Shown here in pieces: positions 1 to 7,583 of a stretch of DNA of 22,002 nucleotides. The notes under the pieces were generated by a model. It was not told the DNA's origin and made no database searches. It saw nothing but the letters and a program-made list of their open reading frames with translations. This DNA is from Pseudomonadota bacterium (GTDB lineage Bacteria; Pseudomonadota; Alphaproteobacteria; Rhizobiales; Xanthobacteraceae). Made by a program: the position numbers and the translations under genes. The first letter of the stretch is position 1; each line of letters begins with the position of its first letter. The stretch covers positions 1-22,002 of the forward strand of contig JAEYRD010000095.1 of assembly GCA_023435725.1 (NCBI GenBank), read 5' to 3'.

Positions 1-419
1 ACGACATCGCCGATCAGGTCAAACCGGCCGGACTCGATATCCCCTTCCGTCATGAGCAAGGTGCCGGCGTGGATACCGGAATGCATGCGAAGCGGCATCA
101 GGGCCGGCGACACGCCATCGTGGCGCAACTGCTCGACCCACAGGTGAATATCGATTGCCGCTTCTGCGGCACGACGACCGTCATCCTCGCCCGACCGGGG
201 ATAGCCGAATACAGCGAGGGCGCCGTCGCCCTGCGTTCTGATAATGCGACCGCCGTGCTTGGCCACCGCGCGACGCCAGATCTCCCGCAGTTGGCCCAGG
301 AGCTCGGAAAGCTGTTCCGACTCCATGTCCCGGCCCAAGACGGTGGACCCCACGAGGTCAGAGAAAAGCACCGTCAATCGATGACGTTCGCCTTTCGAAT
401 CGCGGGTCTGCGTGTTCAT
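1..419 (-). CDS. Class III adenylate/guanylate cyclase domain protein, N-terminal part only
   Basis: The minus strand reads open from an ATG at 419 to the window edge, giving 139 residues of the N-terminus. This is the catalytic domain of a class III nucleotide cyclase. The first metal-binding segment FSDLVGST lies at about residues 19-26 (Asp21). The second, QGDGALAVFGYP, has Asp65. RMHSGIHAG follows at about 111-119, and the fragment ends in DLIGDV, which matches the usual GDxVNxAARL segment. The cyclase domain starts almost at residue 1, so there is no N-terminal sensor domain. In the family this layout usually means a C-terminal ATPase/TPR or other sensory part, which here would lie outside the window. 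The product would make cAMP or cGMP in the cytoplasm; nucleotide specificity cannot be read from this fragment. An in-frame TAG lies 16 codons upstream of the ATG, and the ribosome-binding site is weak. Confidence 0.85.
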   Translation of the reverse strand, partial: MNTQTRDSKGERHRLTVLFSDLVGSTVLGRDMESEQLSELLGQLREIWRRAVAKHGGRIIRTQGDGALAVFGYPRSGEDDGRRAAEAAIDIHLWVEQLRHDGVSPALMPLRMHSGIHAGTLLMTEGDIESGRFDLIGDV

Positions 420-1031
420 CGTCGCTGTCGAGGCCAGCTCGTTCCCGAACAGCAAACACGGTCCCTAGCTGGCGCCAGACCGGATGCCGCAAAGCATCAT
501 ACATACCCGTAGAATGCCGGGCTACCCTCTGCGCGTATAAGGTAAATGGTTGTGGGGTCGCATTTGGCCGCCTCGACCTGATGCATCTCCTTTGACGGCG
601 CATGAGGTTCGCGACACGCACGGAAATCGGCCAGCCCGCAGCTTCCCGGCGCTCTCCAAAGGGCGCTATTTTTTTCTGTTTATCAGCATCTTATCGAGAT
701 TCCGGAGACTCAACTTTGGGCTCACTGAATTTACTGCAGCCCGAAAATTCCGCTAAACCGGACTCAAATCTGATTGCGCCGTCCCATTGAAATGATTGAT
801 GTTTCGTGCGTTTGAGACGCAATTGGCCCTGAATGGGCTACCCTTCCCCCTGTCCTCGTCGGTCCCCGCCAAGCCCGGCTTTCGCAAAAAACGCGTCCGG
901 CAGGGCCGGATCACCTTACTGCGTCCCGTTTGTCGCCGGCGCGGCGCCGGTGGGCGCGGCGGAAGCTCGCCACTGTGGCCGGCGGCGAGTTTTGTATAAC
1001 ATGTCGTAAGTCAGCTTGTTGGAGGATCGCG
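420..1031. other. Gene-free stretch between the cyclase start and a small peptide gene
   Basis: About 610 bases with no open frame that looks like protein and has a ribosome-binding site. The centre (about 665-790) is clearly more AT-rich than its surroundings and includes a T run near 668-675. It probably holds the promoter of the leftward cyclase gene and, near 995-1030, the start signals of the small rightward gene. I see no convincing hairpin terminator, RNA gene or repeat. Confidence 0.5.
995..1025 (+). promoter_or_regulatory. Possible -10 element and strong ribosome-binding site of the 40-aa peptide gene
   Basis: TATAAC at 995-1000 matches a -10 hexamer in five of six positions. GGAGG at 1021-1025 lies 6 nt before the ATG at 1032. 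No good -35 hexamer is seen at the expected distance, so the promoter part is tentative; the ribosome-binding site is clear. Confidence 0.35.
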
Positions 1032-1154
1032 ATGAAGGCTTTCATCCTTGCCTGCGTTGCGACGGTCGTATTCGCAGCGATTGGGGTCGTCGCGCTCGAT
1101 CGCGTACAGCAACCCGTGGCCGAAGCTTTTTCAACGACGGGCGTGCGTCTGTAG
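1032..1154 (+). CDS. Small single-pass membrane peptide, 40 aa, function unknown
   Basis: A 40-residue product with one hydrophobic N-terminal segment (about residues 3-21, ending in VVAL), then a short tail carrying DRVQQPVAEAF and ending in TGVRL. The ATG follows a GGAGG at a spacing of 6 nt, much better than the longer frame starting at 930, so I take the short start. It could be an uncleaved signal anchor with its tail in the periplasm, or a cleaved signal peptide with a tiny mature product. From memory, similar peptides (hydrophobic start, VQ.PV..AF, VRL ending) occur in Bradyrhizobium genomes, but I cannot check this. It converges on the FDH cytochrome b gene with only 17 bases between the stops. 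No function can be assigned. Confidence 0.6.
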   Translation: MKAFILACVATVVFAAIGVVALDRVQQPVAEAFSTTGVRL

Positions 1155-1171
1155 ACGAGGCTGCGCCAGCT

Positions 1172-2185
1172 CTATCGGGCTGCGGATGCAGCATGACGAG
1201 GCTGCGGCTGAGAATCGTTCGGGCCGCTCCCCGCTAGCTGCTGGTCGAGCCACAGGCTGTGGTGTTCGCGCGCCCAGTTGACATCGACCTCACCTGATCC
1301 CATCGCCTCGAAGGCTCCTTCCATCCCGATCGTGCCGATGTAGATATGAGCGATCATTGCCGCGACGAACAGCACGCCCACGATGGAGTGAATGATCTGG
1401 GCAATCTGCATACCCTCGATTCCCGTCAGGAAGAACGGGAACATGAGCTGATACCCGGTTGCCGCAACCAGACCTCCACCGATCACAACGATCCAGTAGA
1501 TCCCCTTTTGTCCCGCGTTGAAGCGGCGTGCGGGCGGATGATCATGTCCGATCAGGCCGCCTCCCCGCTTGATCCACTCCACATCCACCTTGTTCGGGAT
1601 GTTGCCGCCGATCCACATCAGGAAGATCAGAACGACGCCAATTGTGAAGGGAAAGCTCAGGTAATTGTGGGCGAATTTCGCCCATTGCGACCAGTCCGAG
1701 AAGGCGTCGAATCCAATCAGCGGCAGCAGCAGCGGCCGGCCGAAGGTGATGTTCAGGCCGGAGATCGCGAGGATGACGAAGCAGGTTGCTGTCATCCAGT
1801 GCACGAAGCGCTCGAAGAGGTTGAACCGCACGACGGTAAGGCCGGATCGTCCGCTTTCGAGGCGGATCATGCCGCGGGTCAAATAGAAGATCACGAGAAC
1901 GGCCAGCATGCCGAGGATGGCAATACCGCCGATCCAGCGCAACAGAACGGTGCGGAATTCACGCCACTCGCGGCCGGCCGGCTGCATCAGCACGCCGGAG
2001 CGCTGGTCGGGAATGCTGACGCGCCCCTGGATCCGGTCCATCTCCTGGAGCAACTGGCGCTCGCTGACCGAGCTCGCCGTCGGATTGATCTGCTGGGCAG
2101 ATGATGGCGCCGGACCTGCCATGATCAGTAGACACAACGCCCACGCGCCGATGGCTGTCCGAACGAACCTTCCAAATGACGGCAT
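1172..2185 (-). CDS. Formate dehydrogenase gamma subunit (cytochrome b556 type)
   Basis: A 337-residue membrane cytochrome b that takes electrons from the iron-sulfur subunit and reduces quinone. Residues 1-30 look like a signal peptide (hydrophobic stretch 11-23, SSA before QQ). Five hydrophobic helices follow at about 82-103, 128-148, 174-194, 228-250 and 262-285. The last four form the FdnI-type core. His129, His173, His266 and His280 sit where the two haem b ligand pairs of E. coli FdnI lie; the last pair is 14 apart, as in FdnI. The extra N-terminal segment (signal plus helix at about 82-103) makes it longer than FdnI (about 217 residues) and is usual for the FDH3-type gamma subunits. 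The ATG is preceded by GAGGAGGAG. It is the last gene of the leftward FDH operon, 42 nt after the beta subunit gene. Confidence 0.93.
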   Translation of the reverse strand: MPSFGRFVRTAIGAWALCLLIMAGPAPSSAQQINPTASSVSERQLLQEMDRIQGRVSIPDQRSGVLMQPAGREWREFRTVLLRWIGGIAILGMLAVLVIFYLTRGMIRLESGRSGLTVVRFNLFERFVHWMTATCFVILAISGLNITFGRPLLLPLIGFDAFSDWSQWAKFAHNYLSFPFTIGVVLIFLMWIGGNIPNKVDVEWIKRGGGLIGHDHPPARRFNAGQKGIYWIVVIGGGLVAATGYQLMFPFFLTGIEGMQIAQIIHSIVGVLFVAAMIAHIYIGTIGMEGAFEAMGSGEVDVNWAREHHSLWLDQQLAGSGPNDSQPQPRHAASAAR

Positions 2186-2227
2186 GAACTCCTCCTCGGC
2201 ATTTGTGCCGCGTCACCGCGGCCTGCT

Positions 2228-2824
2228 TCAGGACTCGATCGTCTCGCGATAGGCGGTCTTCCAGCCCCACGCGCCTGAGCCGTAGCCGCGCTTCAGCACG
2301 CGCTCCTTGTAGATCTGGGCGATGATCTCGCCGTCGCCGGCGAGCAGCGACTTGGTCGAGCACATCTCGGCGCAAAGCGGCAGCTTGCCTTCGGCGAGAC
2401 GGTTCGCACCATATTTCTCGTATTCCTCCTTGCTGCCATCGGCCTCGGGGCCACCCGCGCAGTAGGTGCATTTGTCCATCTTGCCGCGCGAGCCGAAATT
2501 GCCGATCTTCGGGTATTGCGGCGCGCCGAACGGACAGGCGTAGAAGCAGTAGCCGCAGCCGATGCAGAGATCCTTGGAGTGCAGAACCACGCCGTCGGCG
2601 GTGGTGTAGAAGCAGTTCACAGGGCACACCGCCGCGCAGGGCGCATCCGTGCAGTGCATGCAGGCCATCGAGACCGAGCGTTCGCCCGGCTTGCCGTCAT
2701 TGATGGTGACCACCCGGCGCCGGTTGATGCCCCAGGGCACCTCGTGCTCGTTCTTGCACGCCGTGACGCAGGCGTTGCACTCGATGCAACGGTCGGCGTC
2801 GCAGAGAAATTTCATACGTGCCAT
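2228..2824 (-). CDS. fdh3B: Formate dehydrogenase FDH3-type beta subunit, four [4Fe-4S] clusters
   Basis: A 198-residue ferredoxin-like electron-transfer subunit linking the catalytic subunit to the cytochrome b. The cysteines fall in four groups: 13/16/19/23 (CIECNACVTAC), 55/58/63/67 (CMHCTDAPCAAVC), 87/90/93/97 (CIGCGYCFYAC) and 119/122/151/155. This is the pattern of FdnH/HybA-type proteins with four cubane clusters. Cys8 and Cys71 are extra. Unlike E. coli FdnH (about 294 residues) it has no C-terminal membrane helix, so it must be held by the alpha and gamma subunits; that is normal for the FDH3 form. It has no signal peptide and would be exported by riding with the Tat-targeted alpha subunit. 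The ribosome-binding site AAGGAG overlaps the TAA stop of the alpha gene and lies 8 nt before the ATG; the two genes are 12 nt apart. Confidence 0.95.
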   Translation of the reverse strand: MARMKFLCDADRCIECNACVTACKNEHEVPWGINRRRVVTINDGKPGERSVSMACMHCTDAPCAAVCPVNCFYTTADGVVLHSKDLCIGCGYCFYACPFGAPQYPKIGNFGSRGKMDKCTYCAGGPEADGSKEEYEKYGANRLAEGKLPLCAEMCSTKSLLAGDGEIIAQIYKERVLKRGYGSGAWGWKTAYRETIES

Positions 2825-2836
2825 CGTCGTTGCTCC

Positions 2837-5779
2837 TTATGCGGCCGCGATCTGGCAGAGAGTGACCTTGGGCTCCTGCATGCCCGTCGCGGGATCGTAG
2901 CCGTAGGTGGTGATCGTGTTCGCGCTTTCGCCGAGCACGATCGGATCGGTGCCCTTCGGATAGTGGCCGCGAAGATCTCTGCCCGCGAACCAGCCGCCGA
3001 AGTGGAAGGGCATCCAGGCGACTCCCTTGCCGACCCGCTCGGTGACGAGCGCTTTCATCCTCGCCCTGGAATTGTTCTCGGCACCCGTGACCCAGACCCA
3101 GCCGCCGTCCCTGATGCCGCGGTCGGCGGCATCGGCAGGATTGATCTCGATGAACATATCCTGCTGCAATTCGGCGAGCCAGGGGTTGGTGCGTGTCTCC
3201 TCGCCGCCGCCCTCATATTCGACCAGACGACCGGACGACAGGATGAGCGGGAACTGTTTTGCAATTCCCTTCTCCACCGCAGCCTTCTGTACGGAGAAGC
3301 CGATATTGGGCATTCGGAACTGCTTGGCATCGGGCAGCGTCGGGTACTTGGCAACAAGATCGACGCGCGGCGTGTAGATCGGCTCACGGTGGACCGGAAT
3401 GGGATCGGGCAGACCGAACGCATTCATGCGCGCCTTGCCGTTGCCATAGGGAACGCAGCCATGGGCCAGCGCGACACGCTGGATGCCGCCCGAGAGATCG
3501 AGCGCCCATGAGACCGTGTCGGGATTGGCCGGGTTGATCCTGTTGATGACAGCCATTTCGGCTTCCGTGAGATCGGTGTCCCAGCCGAGCTTCTTCAGGC
3601 TTGCCAGCGTGAATTCCGGATAGCCGTCCTGGATTGCCGAACCCTTCGAGTAGGAGCCGTCCGCAAGCAGGCTCACTTTCCGCGTTGTGCCGTCCGGGAG
3701 CTTCTCCTCGCGCTCGATACCGAAGCGCGGCCGGAACGTGCCGCCGCCATCCATCACATGCAGATTGGTGTTGTAGAGCAACGGCGTGCCGGGATGCTTG
3801 ATCTCCGGTGATCCCCAGCACGGCCAGGGCAGACCGTAATAGTCGCCGCCGACCTCGGGATCGTCCTTCGGCGCCCGCATCGTCAGCATGTCGAACTTCG
3901 CCTGGTTCTTCATGTGCGCCTTGAGGCGCTCGGGCGATTGTCCGCAATAGCCCGTCGACCAGCTGCCGCGGTTCATCTCGCGCAGCACCTCCTCCGCCTC
4001 CGGCAGATTGTTCTCGACCTTGATGTTCTTGAACATCTGGTCGGCGAATCCGAACTTCTTCGCCAGGAGGTAGATGATTTCGAGGTCATCCTTCGACTCG
4101 AAGATCGGCTTGACGATCTGCTCGCCCCACTGCAGCGAGCGGTTGGAGGCGACGCGCGAGCCCTTGCACTCGAATTGCGTGGCAACCGGGAGAATGTAGA
4201 TGCCATCCTTCCGTCCCGCCTCGACGGAGAGCGAAGCCCAGGTCGTCGGGTGTGGGTCGGCGATGACAAGCAGATCGAGCGCTTTCAGACCGTTGAGGGA
4301 TTCAGGGATGCGGGTGATGCTGTTGCTGGCGTGTCCCTGCACGAACACTGCCTTCACATTGTCCTTCTGCGCGACCTGCTCTTTCGGCAGCGTCACCGCT
4401 TCGAACCAGCGGGTCAGCGGAATGCCGGGGGTTTCCATGATCTGCTTGGAGTCGAAGCGCGACTTCAGGAAGTCATAGTCGACCTCCCAAACCCGCGACC
4501 AGTGCTTCCAGGCGCCTTCGGCGAGGCCGTAGTAGAACGGCAGCGTGACGATATCGAGCCCCACATCGGTCGCGCCTTGTACGTTGTCGTGGCCACGGAA
4601 GATGTTGGCGCCCTTGCCCGGTCCGCCGACATTGCCGGTCATCAGCAGCGCGATGCAGCTGGCCCGCACGTTGGCGGTGCCGACGGTCTTCTGGGTCTGG
4701 CCCATGGCCCAGATCAACGTCGCCGGCTTCTCGGTGGCGAACTTCTGGGCAACACGCTTGAGCTGCTCGCCGGGAATGCCGGTCACGCGTTCGACCTCTT
4801 CCGGAGGCCACTTCTCGACCTCCTTCTTGATGTCGTCGAACCCGTAGACGCGCTGCCGGATGAATTCCTTGTCCTCCCAACCGTTCTGAAGAATGTGCCA
4901 CATGATGCCGTAGAGCACCGGGATATCGGTGCCCGGCCGCATACGCACGTAGTCCGTCGCATGCGCCGCCGTTCGCGTCAGGCGCGGATCGATGACGATG
5001 AAGTTGGCCTTCTGCAACTCCTTGCCCTCGAGCAGATGCTGCAACGAGACCGGATGGGCCTCGGCCGGATTGCCGCCCAGGATGACCTGGGTCTTGGCAT
5101 TGCGAATGTCGTTATAGCTGTTGGTCATCGCGCCGTAGCCCCAGGTGTTGGCGACGCCGGTGACAGTGGTTGAATGGCAGATGCGGGCCTGATGATCGGT
5201 GTTATTGGTTCCCCAGAATGCGCCAAGCTTGCGGAACAGATAGGCGCCTTCATTGGTCATCTTGGCCGAGCCGAGCCAATAGACGGAGTCGGGTCCCGAT
5301 TTCTCGCGCACGGTCTGGAGCTTGTCTCCAATCTCGTTGATCGCGGTATCCCATGAGATGCGGGTCCACTGCCCGTCCACCAGCTTCATCGGATAGCGCA
5401 GCCGCCGCTCGCTGTGCACGAGCTCGCGCACGGAGGCGCCCTTGGCGCAATGCGAGCCGCGATTGATCGGAGAGTCCCAGCTCGGCTCCTGGCCGATCCA
5501 TACCCCGTTCAGCACCTCCGCAGTCACCGTGCATCCGACCGAGCAATGCGTGCAGATGCTCTTGCGAACGGTCGCCCCGGATGTGAGCGGACCAGCCGTC
5601 GCCGCTTTCGCCTTGCGCACGCCGCCCAGCGGCAGAGTGCCGAGCGCGGCGAGTGCGCCGCCGGCAAGACCGGATTTGCGCAAGAAGCTGCGGCGGTCGA
5701 GACCGCCGGCATGACCCGCAAGGGACTCGGCGACGGAGCCTTGGCGCAGGGAATGCTGCTGTGTTCGCTTGATCAGCAC
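2837..5779 (-). CDS. fdhA: Formate dehydrogenase alpha (catalytic) subunit, molybdopterin enzyme, Tat-exported, Cys type
   Basis: A 980-residue member of the DMSO reductase/FDH family that oxidises formate to CO2 at a Mo- or W-bis(MGD) centre. A twin-arginine signal, DRRSFLRKSG, lies at 28-37 and is followed by a hydrophobic segment, so the enzyme works in the periplasm. Cys76, Cys79, Cys83 and Cys111 bind the N-terminal [4Fe-4S] cluster, with CAKG giving the usual following lysine. The active-site segment ARICHST puts Cys201 where E. coli FdnG has selenocysteine, followed by the conserved histidine. No in-frame TGA is present. The length fits the family (FdnG about 1015). Translation starts at a GTG at 5779, with GGGAGG 6 nt upstream. 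It lies between the Tat peptide gene (13 nt upstream) and the beta subunit gene. No fdhD or fdhE, needed for sulfuration or maturation, is visible in the window. Confidence 0.96.
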   Translation of the reverse strand: MLIKRTQQHSLRQGSVAESLAGHAGGLDRRSFLRKSGLAGGALAALGTLPLGGVRKAKAATAGPLTSGATVRKSICTHCSVGCTVTAEVLNGVWIGQEPSWDSPINRGSHCAKGASVRELVHSERRLRYPMKLVDGQWTRISWDTAINEIGDKLQTVREKSGPDSVYWLGSAKMTNEGAYLFRKLGAFWGTNNTDHQARICHSTTVTGVANTWGYGAMTNSYNDIRNAKTQVILGGNPAEAHPVSLQHLLEGKELQKANFIVIDPRLTRTAAHATDYVRMRPGTDIPVLYGIMWHILQNGWEDKEFIRQRVYGFDDIKKEVEKWPPEEVERVTGIPGEQLKRVAQKFATEKPATLIWAMGQTQKTVGTANVRASCIALLMTGNVGGPGKGANIFRGHDNVQGATDVGLDIVTLPFYYGLAEGAWKHWSRVWEVDYDFLKSRFDSKQIMETPGIPLTRWFEAVTLPKEQVAQKDNVKAVFVQGHASNSITRIPESLNGLKALDLLVIADPHPTTWASLSVEAGRKDGIYILPVATQFECKGSRVASNRSLQWGEQIVKPIFESKDDLEIIYLLAKKFGFADQMFKNIKVENNLPEAEEVLREMNRGSWSTGYCGQSPERLKAHMKNQAKFDMLTMRAPKDDPEVGGDYYGLPWPCWGSPEIKHPGTPLLYNTNLHVMDGGGTFRPRFGIEREEKLPDGTTRKVSLLADGSYSKGSAIQDGYPEFTLASLKKLGWDTDLTEAEMAVINRINPANPDTVSWALDLSGGIQRVALAHGCVPYGNGKARMNAFGLPDPIPVHREPIYTPRVDLVAKYPTLPDAKQFRMPNIGFSVQKAAVEKGIAKQFPLILSSGRLVEYEGGGEETRTNPWLAELQQDMFIEINPADAADRGIRDGGWVWVTGAENNSRARMKALVTERVGKGVAWMPFHFGGWFAGRDLRGHYPKGTDPIVLGESANTITTYGYDPATGMQEPKVTLCQIAAA

Positions 5780-5792
5780 GGGAAGCCTCCCT

Positions 5793-6002
5793 TCAGGTCG
5801 GATAACGATTGACGCGGTAATAGGCCTTCACGTGATCGGTTTCCTTGTAGCGCGCCTTGCGCTTCTCATCGTTGGTCTCGCTGTCGGCTTCGGCCGATCC
5901 GACCAGAGGTGTCGCGAGCGTCGCGCCGGCACCGGCCGTGCCGACGGCGACCTTGCGCAGGAAGTCGCGCCGCCCGACTGTGGATTTCTTGTCTTCACTC
6001 AT
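5793..6002 (-). CDS. FDH-region Tat-signal small protein, 69 aa
   Basis: A 69-residue protein that is mostly a twin-arginine signal: GRRDFLRK at 10-17, then a small-residue hydrophobic stretch to about 37. A short charged tail follows, with KETDHVKAYYRVNRYP near the end. It matches the protein family known as formate dehydrogenase region TAT target (TIGR02811, from memory), which lies directly upstream of FDH alpha genes in many proteobacteria. The role is not established. It could be a small periplasmic or membrane subunit, or a helper during export of the alpha subunit. The mature part after cleavage would be only about 30 residues, with no cysteine or histidine pair for a cofactor. AGGAGAG lies 5 nt before the ATG. 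It sits 29 nt after the TorD-like gene and 13 nt before the alpha gene, so it is surely in the same transcript. Confidence 0.88.
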   Translation of the reverse strand: MSEDKKSTVGRRDFLRKVAVGTAGAGATLATPLVGSAEADSETNDEKRKARYKETDHVKAYYRVNRYPT

Positions 6003-6031
6003 CGCGTCTCTCCTGGACCTGCGCGTGCAGG

Positions 6032-6808
6032 TCAGTTGGCGAATGTGAATGCTTCCGTCTCAATCTCGATAAAGGCGCGACCGAGCGTGCCGACCGCGCG
6101 ATAGACTCTGGCGCCCTCGGCGTTCTCGATGTCGGCGAACAGCCGCCCCATCCAGGGCGCGAGGTGTTTCTCGAAGAAGGCGCGCTGCGCGGCAGGCGAC
6201 GCCTCGAAGCGGCCTCCAGCGAAGCCCGCCATGATCTCGCACAGGATGGCCGCGTGGTCTTCCGGCTCCGAATTGCTCGCGACGCGCTCGATCCCGAATG
6301 CGGCGAGATCGGCGCGAAGACGCGACAGCGGCCGCTCGTTGAGAAATCCGGTCAGGTAGTAGGACGCGAAGGGCAAGACCTCGCCGCGGCCGAGACCCGT
6401 GAACAGATCGAAATATTCGCGTTCGACCTTCGCCGCGACCGCACCGGCAGCAGCGTCAGCCAGCGCCGCATGCGCGCGCCCAAGCGGCGTCGCGTCGCCG
6501 GTCAATCCAGCCAGTTGATCAAGGAACTCTTTCGACGGCGCGGCGGAGAGAAGCGAGGCGAGCAGCAGATATTCCTGCGCGCGCGCCGCGTCCAGCGGAT
6601 CAATCGCTTCGGACACGAGCGGCTCGCTGTACAGATCAGGCCGCAGATCATTGCGCGATACGCCGGTGGCCGCTTCGACTGCAATCACCCGCTGTGCGGG
6701 CACCTTGTTCCAGTTCGAAACGGAGGGCTGGCTGATGCCGATTTTGCGCGCAAGCTGGGCAACGCCGCCGGCGGCGTCGATGGCTCGTTCAAGGCCGTCA
6801 TCACGCAC
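6032..6808 (-). CDS. TorD-family FDH chaperone with N-terminal YdaS-like helix-turn-helix
   Basis: A 258-residue two-part protein. Residues 1-60 are a Cro/YdaS-like helix-turn-helix: AGGVAQLARKIGISQPSVSN, then VPAQRVIAVEAATGVSRNDLRPDLY, the usual YdaS ending. From about residue 70 onward it is an all-helical TorD/DmsD-type chaperone, with EYFDLFTGLGRGEVLPFASYY at about 130-150 as the family hallmark. TorD proteins bind the Tat signal and apo-form of molybdoenzymes in the cytoplasm; here the client is almost certainly the FDH alpha subunit two genes downstream. The start is a GTG with GGGAGA 5 nt upstream. A usual TorD protein is about 200 residues and lacks the DNA-binding part, so this looks like a fusion of chaperone and regulator. 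Whether it binds DNA is inference; the helix-turn-helix might also have become a protein-binding module. Confidence 0.85.
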   Translation of the reverse strand: MRDDGLERAIDAAGGVAQLARKIGISQPSVSNWNKVPAQRVIAVEAATGVSRNDLRPDLYSEPLVSEAIDPLDAARAQEYLLLASLLSAAPSKEFLDQLAGLTGDATPLGRAHAALADAAAGAVAAKVEREYFDLFTGLGRGEVLPFASYYLTGFLNERPLSRLRADLAAFGIERVASNSEPEDHAAILCEIMAGFAGGRFEASPAAQRAFFEKHLAPWMGRLFADIENAEGARVYRAVGTLGRAFIEIETEAFTFAN

Positions 6809-6843
6809 GTGGATCTCCCATCCAGGTCCCAGGTGCTTGATTT

Positions 6844-6861
6844 CGCTTTTGTTACAAAGCG
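6844..6861. promoter_or_regulatory. Inverted repeat upstream of the HTH-TorD gene, possible operator
   Basis: CGCTTT and AAAGCG (6 bp each, perfect) flank a 6-base spacer, TGTTAC. The site lies 36-53 nt before the GTG start of the HTH-TorD gene, inside the only sizeable gap (6809-6941) in the FDH operon. This is a natural place for an internal promoter and its operator. Only the symmetry and the position support it. Confidence 0.35.
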
Positions 6862-6941
6862 CTCGAATGAAGCCTAGTCCCGGCCCGGCGGAGGGTCAAT
6901 CGGCTGCCCATAGCCCGAGGCTATTGCTTTCGTCGGGGTCT

Positions 6942-7583
6942 CTAGCGGGGCAGCGCGCCGCCATGCGTGCGGCGTCGAATGGGCTGATCTTCGCTCTCGA
7001 TGGTTTCGGCCACAGCCGGTTGCGGCGCAACAGGAACAGGGGCGAATTCCATCGTCTCGGATTCCTCGCCGACGACTGCGGCACTCGACGTCTCGGCTTG
7101 CGGCAATTCCCGCGAACAATCCGCAGCTTCAACCGATGTCTCAGGCAGCAGCTCGGCCGATTGGCGCAGGCCACCAACAATCCGGTCAACCAGCCCGGCC
7201 AGTTCTCCCTCGGAATAATCCAGCGGCCCAAAGCCCGGCATCGCTGTCGGATCGTTGAAGTCCCAGGCGTTCTCAGCAAGCCCGACGAAATCGCGAATGG
7301 CGGGATCGGTGCTCCACGCGCGACGAAGCGCCGCACGGATCAGCTCCTGCGGAACCCCCTTGCGCAGGAACGCCTTGATGTCGGTCGCGGCCGTGATCGC
7401 GTCGAGCGAAGGCAAGCCAGAGAGATCAAAGTCCGCCGCGTCGTCAGTCACGGCAGGCGGCGGTGCAGACTGCACCTCGTCATGCGCTGCGGGATCCGGT
7501 TGCGTGGCCTGCGCCCTCGCCTCCCGCTTGCGGCGGGACCAGCGTGCCAAGAACTCGTCGTCGCTCCGCTCGTCCTTACTCAT
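6942..7583 (-). CDS. DUF3306 domain protein
   Basis: A 213-residue hydrophilic, acidic protein. The N-terminal segment EFLARWSRRKREAR (about 10-23) is the hallmark of DUF3306, which is found almost only beside FDH genes. A central conserved part (about 60-130: FDLSGLPSLDAITAATDIKA, FLRKGVPQELIRAALRRAW, DPAIRDFVGL, AWDFNDP) is followed by a low-complexity tail rich in Glu, Ala, Val and Pro and ending in basic residues. There is no signal peptide, membrane helix or cofactor motif, so it should be cytoplasmic. Its ATG overlaps the TGA of the DUF3305 gene (ATGA), so the two are probably translationally coupled. The biochemical role is unknown; by context it takes part in FDH assembly or delivery. 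The 3' end is followed by a 133-bp gap before the HTH-TorD gene. Confidence 0.88.
   Translation of the reverse strand: MSKDERSDDEFLARWSRRKREARAQATQPDPAAHDEVQSAPPPAVTDDAADFDLSGLPSLDAITAATDIKAFLRKGVPQELIRAALRRAWSTDPAIRDFVGLAENAWDFNDPTAMPGFGPLDYSEGELAGLVDRIVGGLRQSAELLPETSVEAADCSRELPQAETSSAAVVGEESETMEFAPVPVAPQPAVAETIESEDQPIRRRTHGGALPR

Noticed and set aside
640..680. Intrinsic terminator before the T run near 670
   Set aside because: The preceding bases give only a GCGC-based 4-bp pairing with wobble, too weak for a terminator stem.
790..812. FNR/FixK box near the TTGAAATGATTGAT stretch
   Set aside because: The right half does not match ATCAA; only one half-site is present.
1154..1206. Direct repeat GACGAGGCTGCG (1154-1165 and 1195-1206)
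   Set aside because: A 12-base GC-rich repeat at the 3' ends of two converging genes, without symmetry or further copies; most likely chance.
2516..5173. Long open frames on the plus strand opposite the FDH alpha and beta genes
   Set aside because: They lie fully antisense to strongly recognisable FDH genes, have compositions typical of GC-rich shadow frames (many Arg, Ala, Gly, Asp) and no ribosome-binding sites.
2837..5779. Selenocysteine in the FDH alpha subunit
   Set aside because: The active-site position is a normal Cys codon (Cys201) and the gene has no in-frame TGA, so no selenocysteine insertion is needed.
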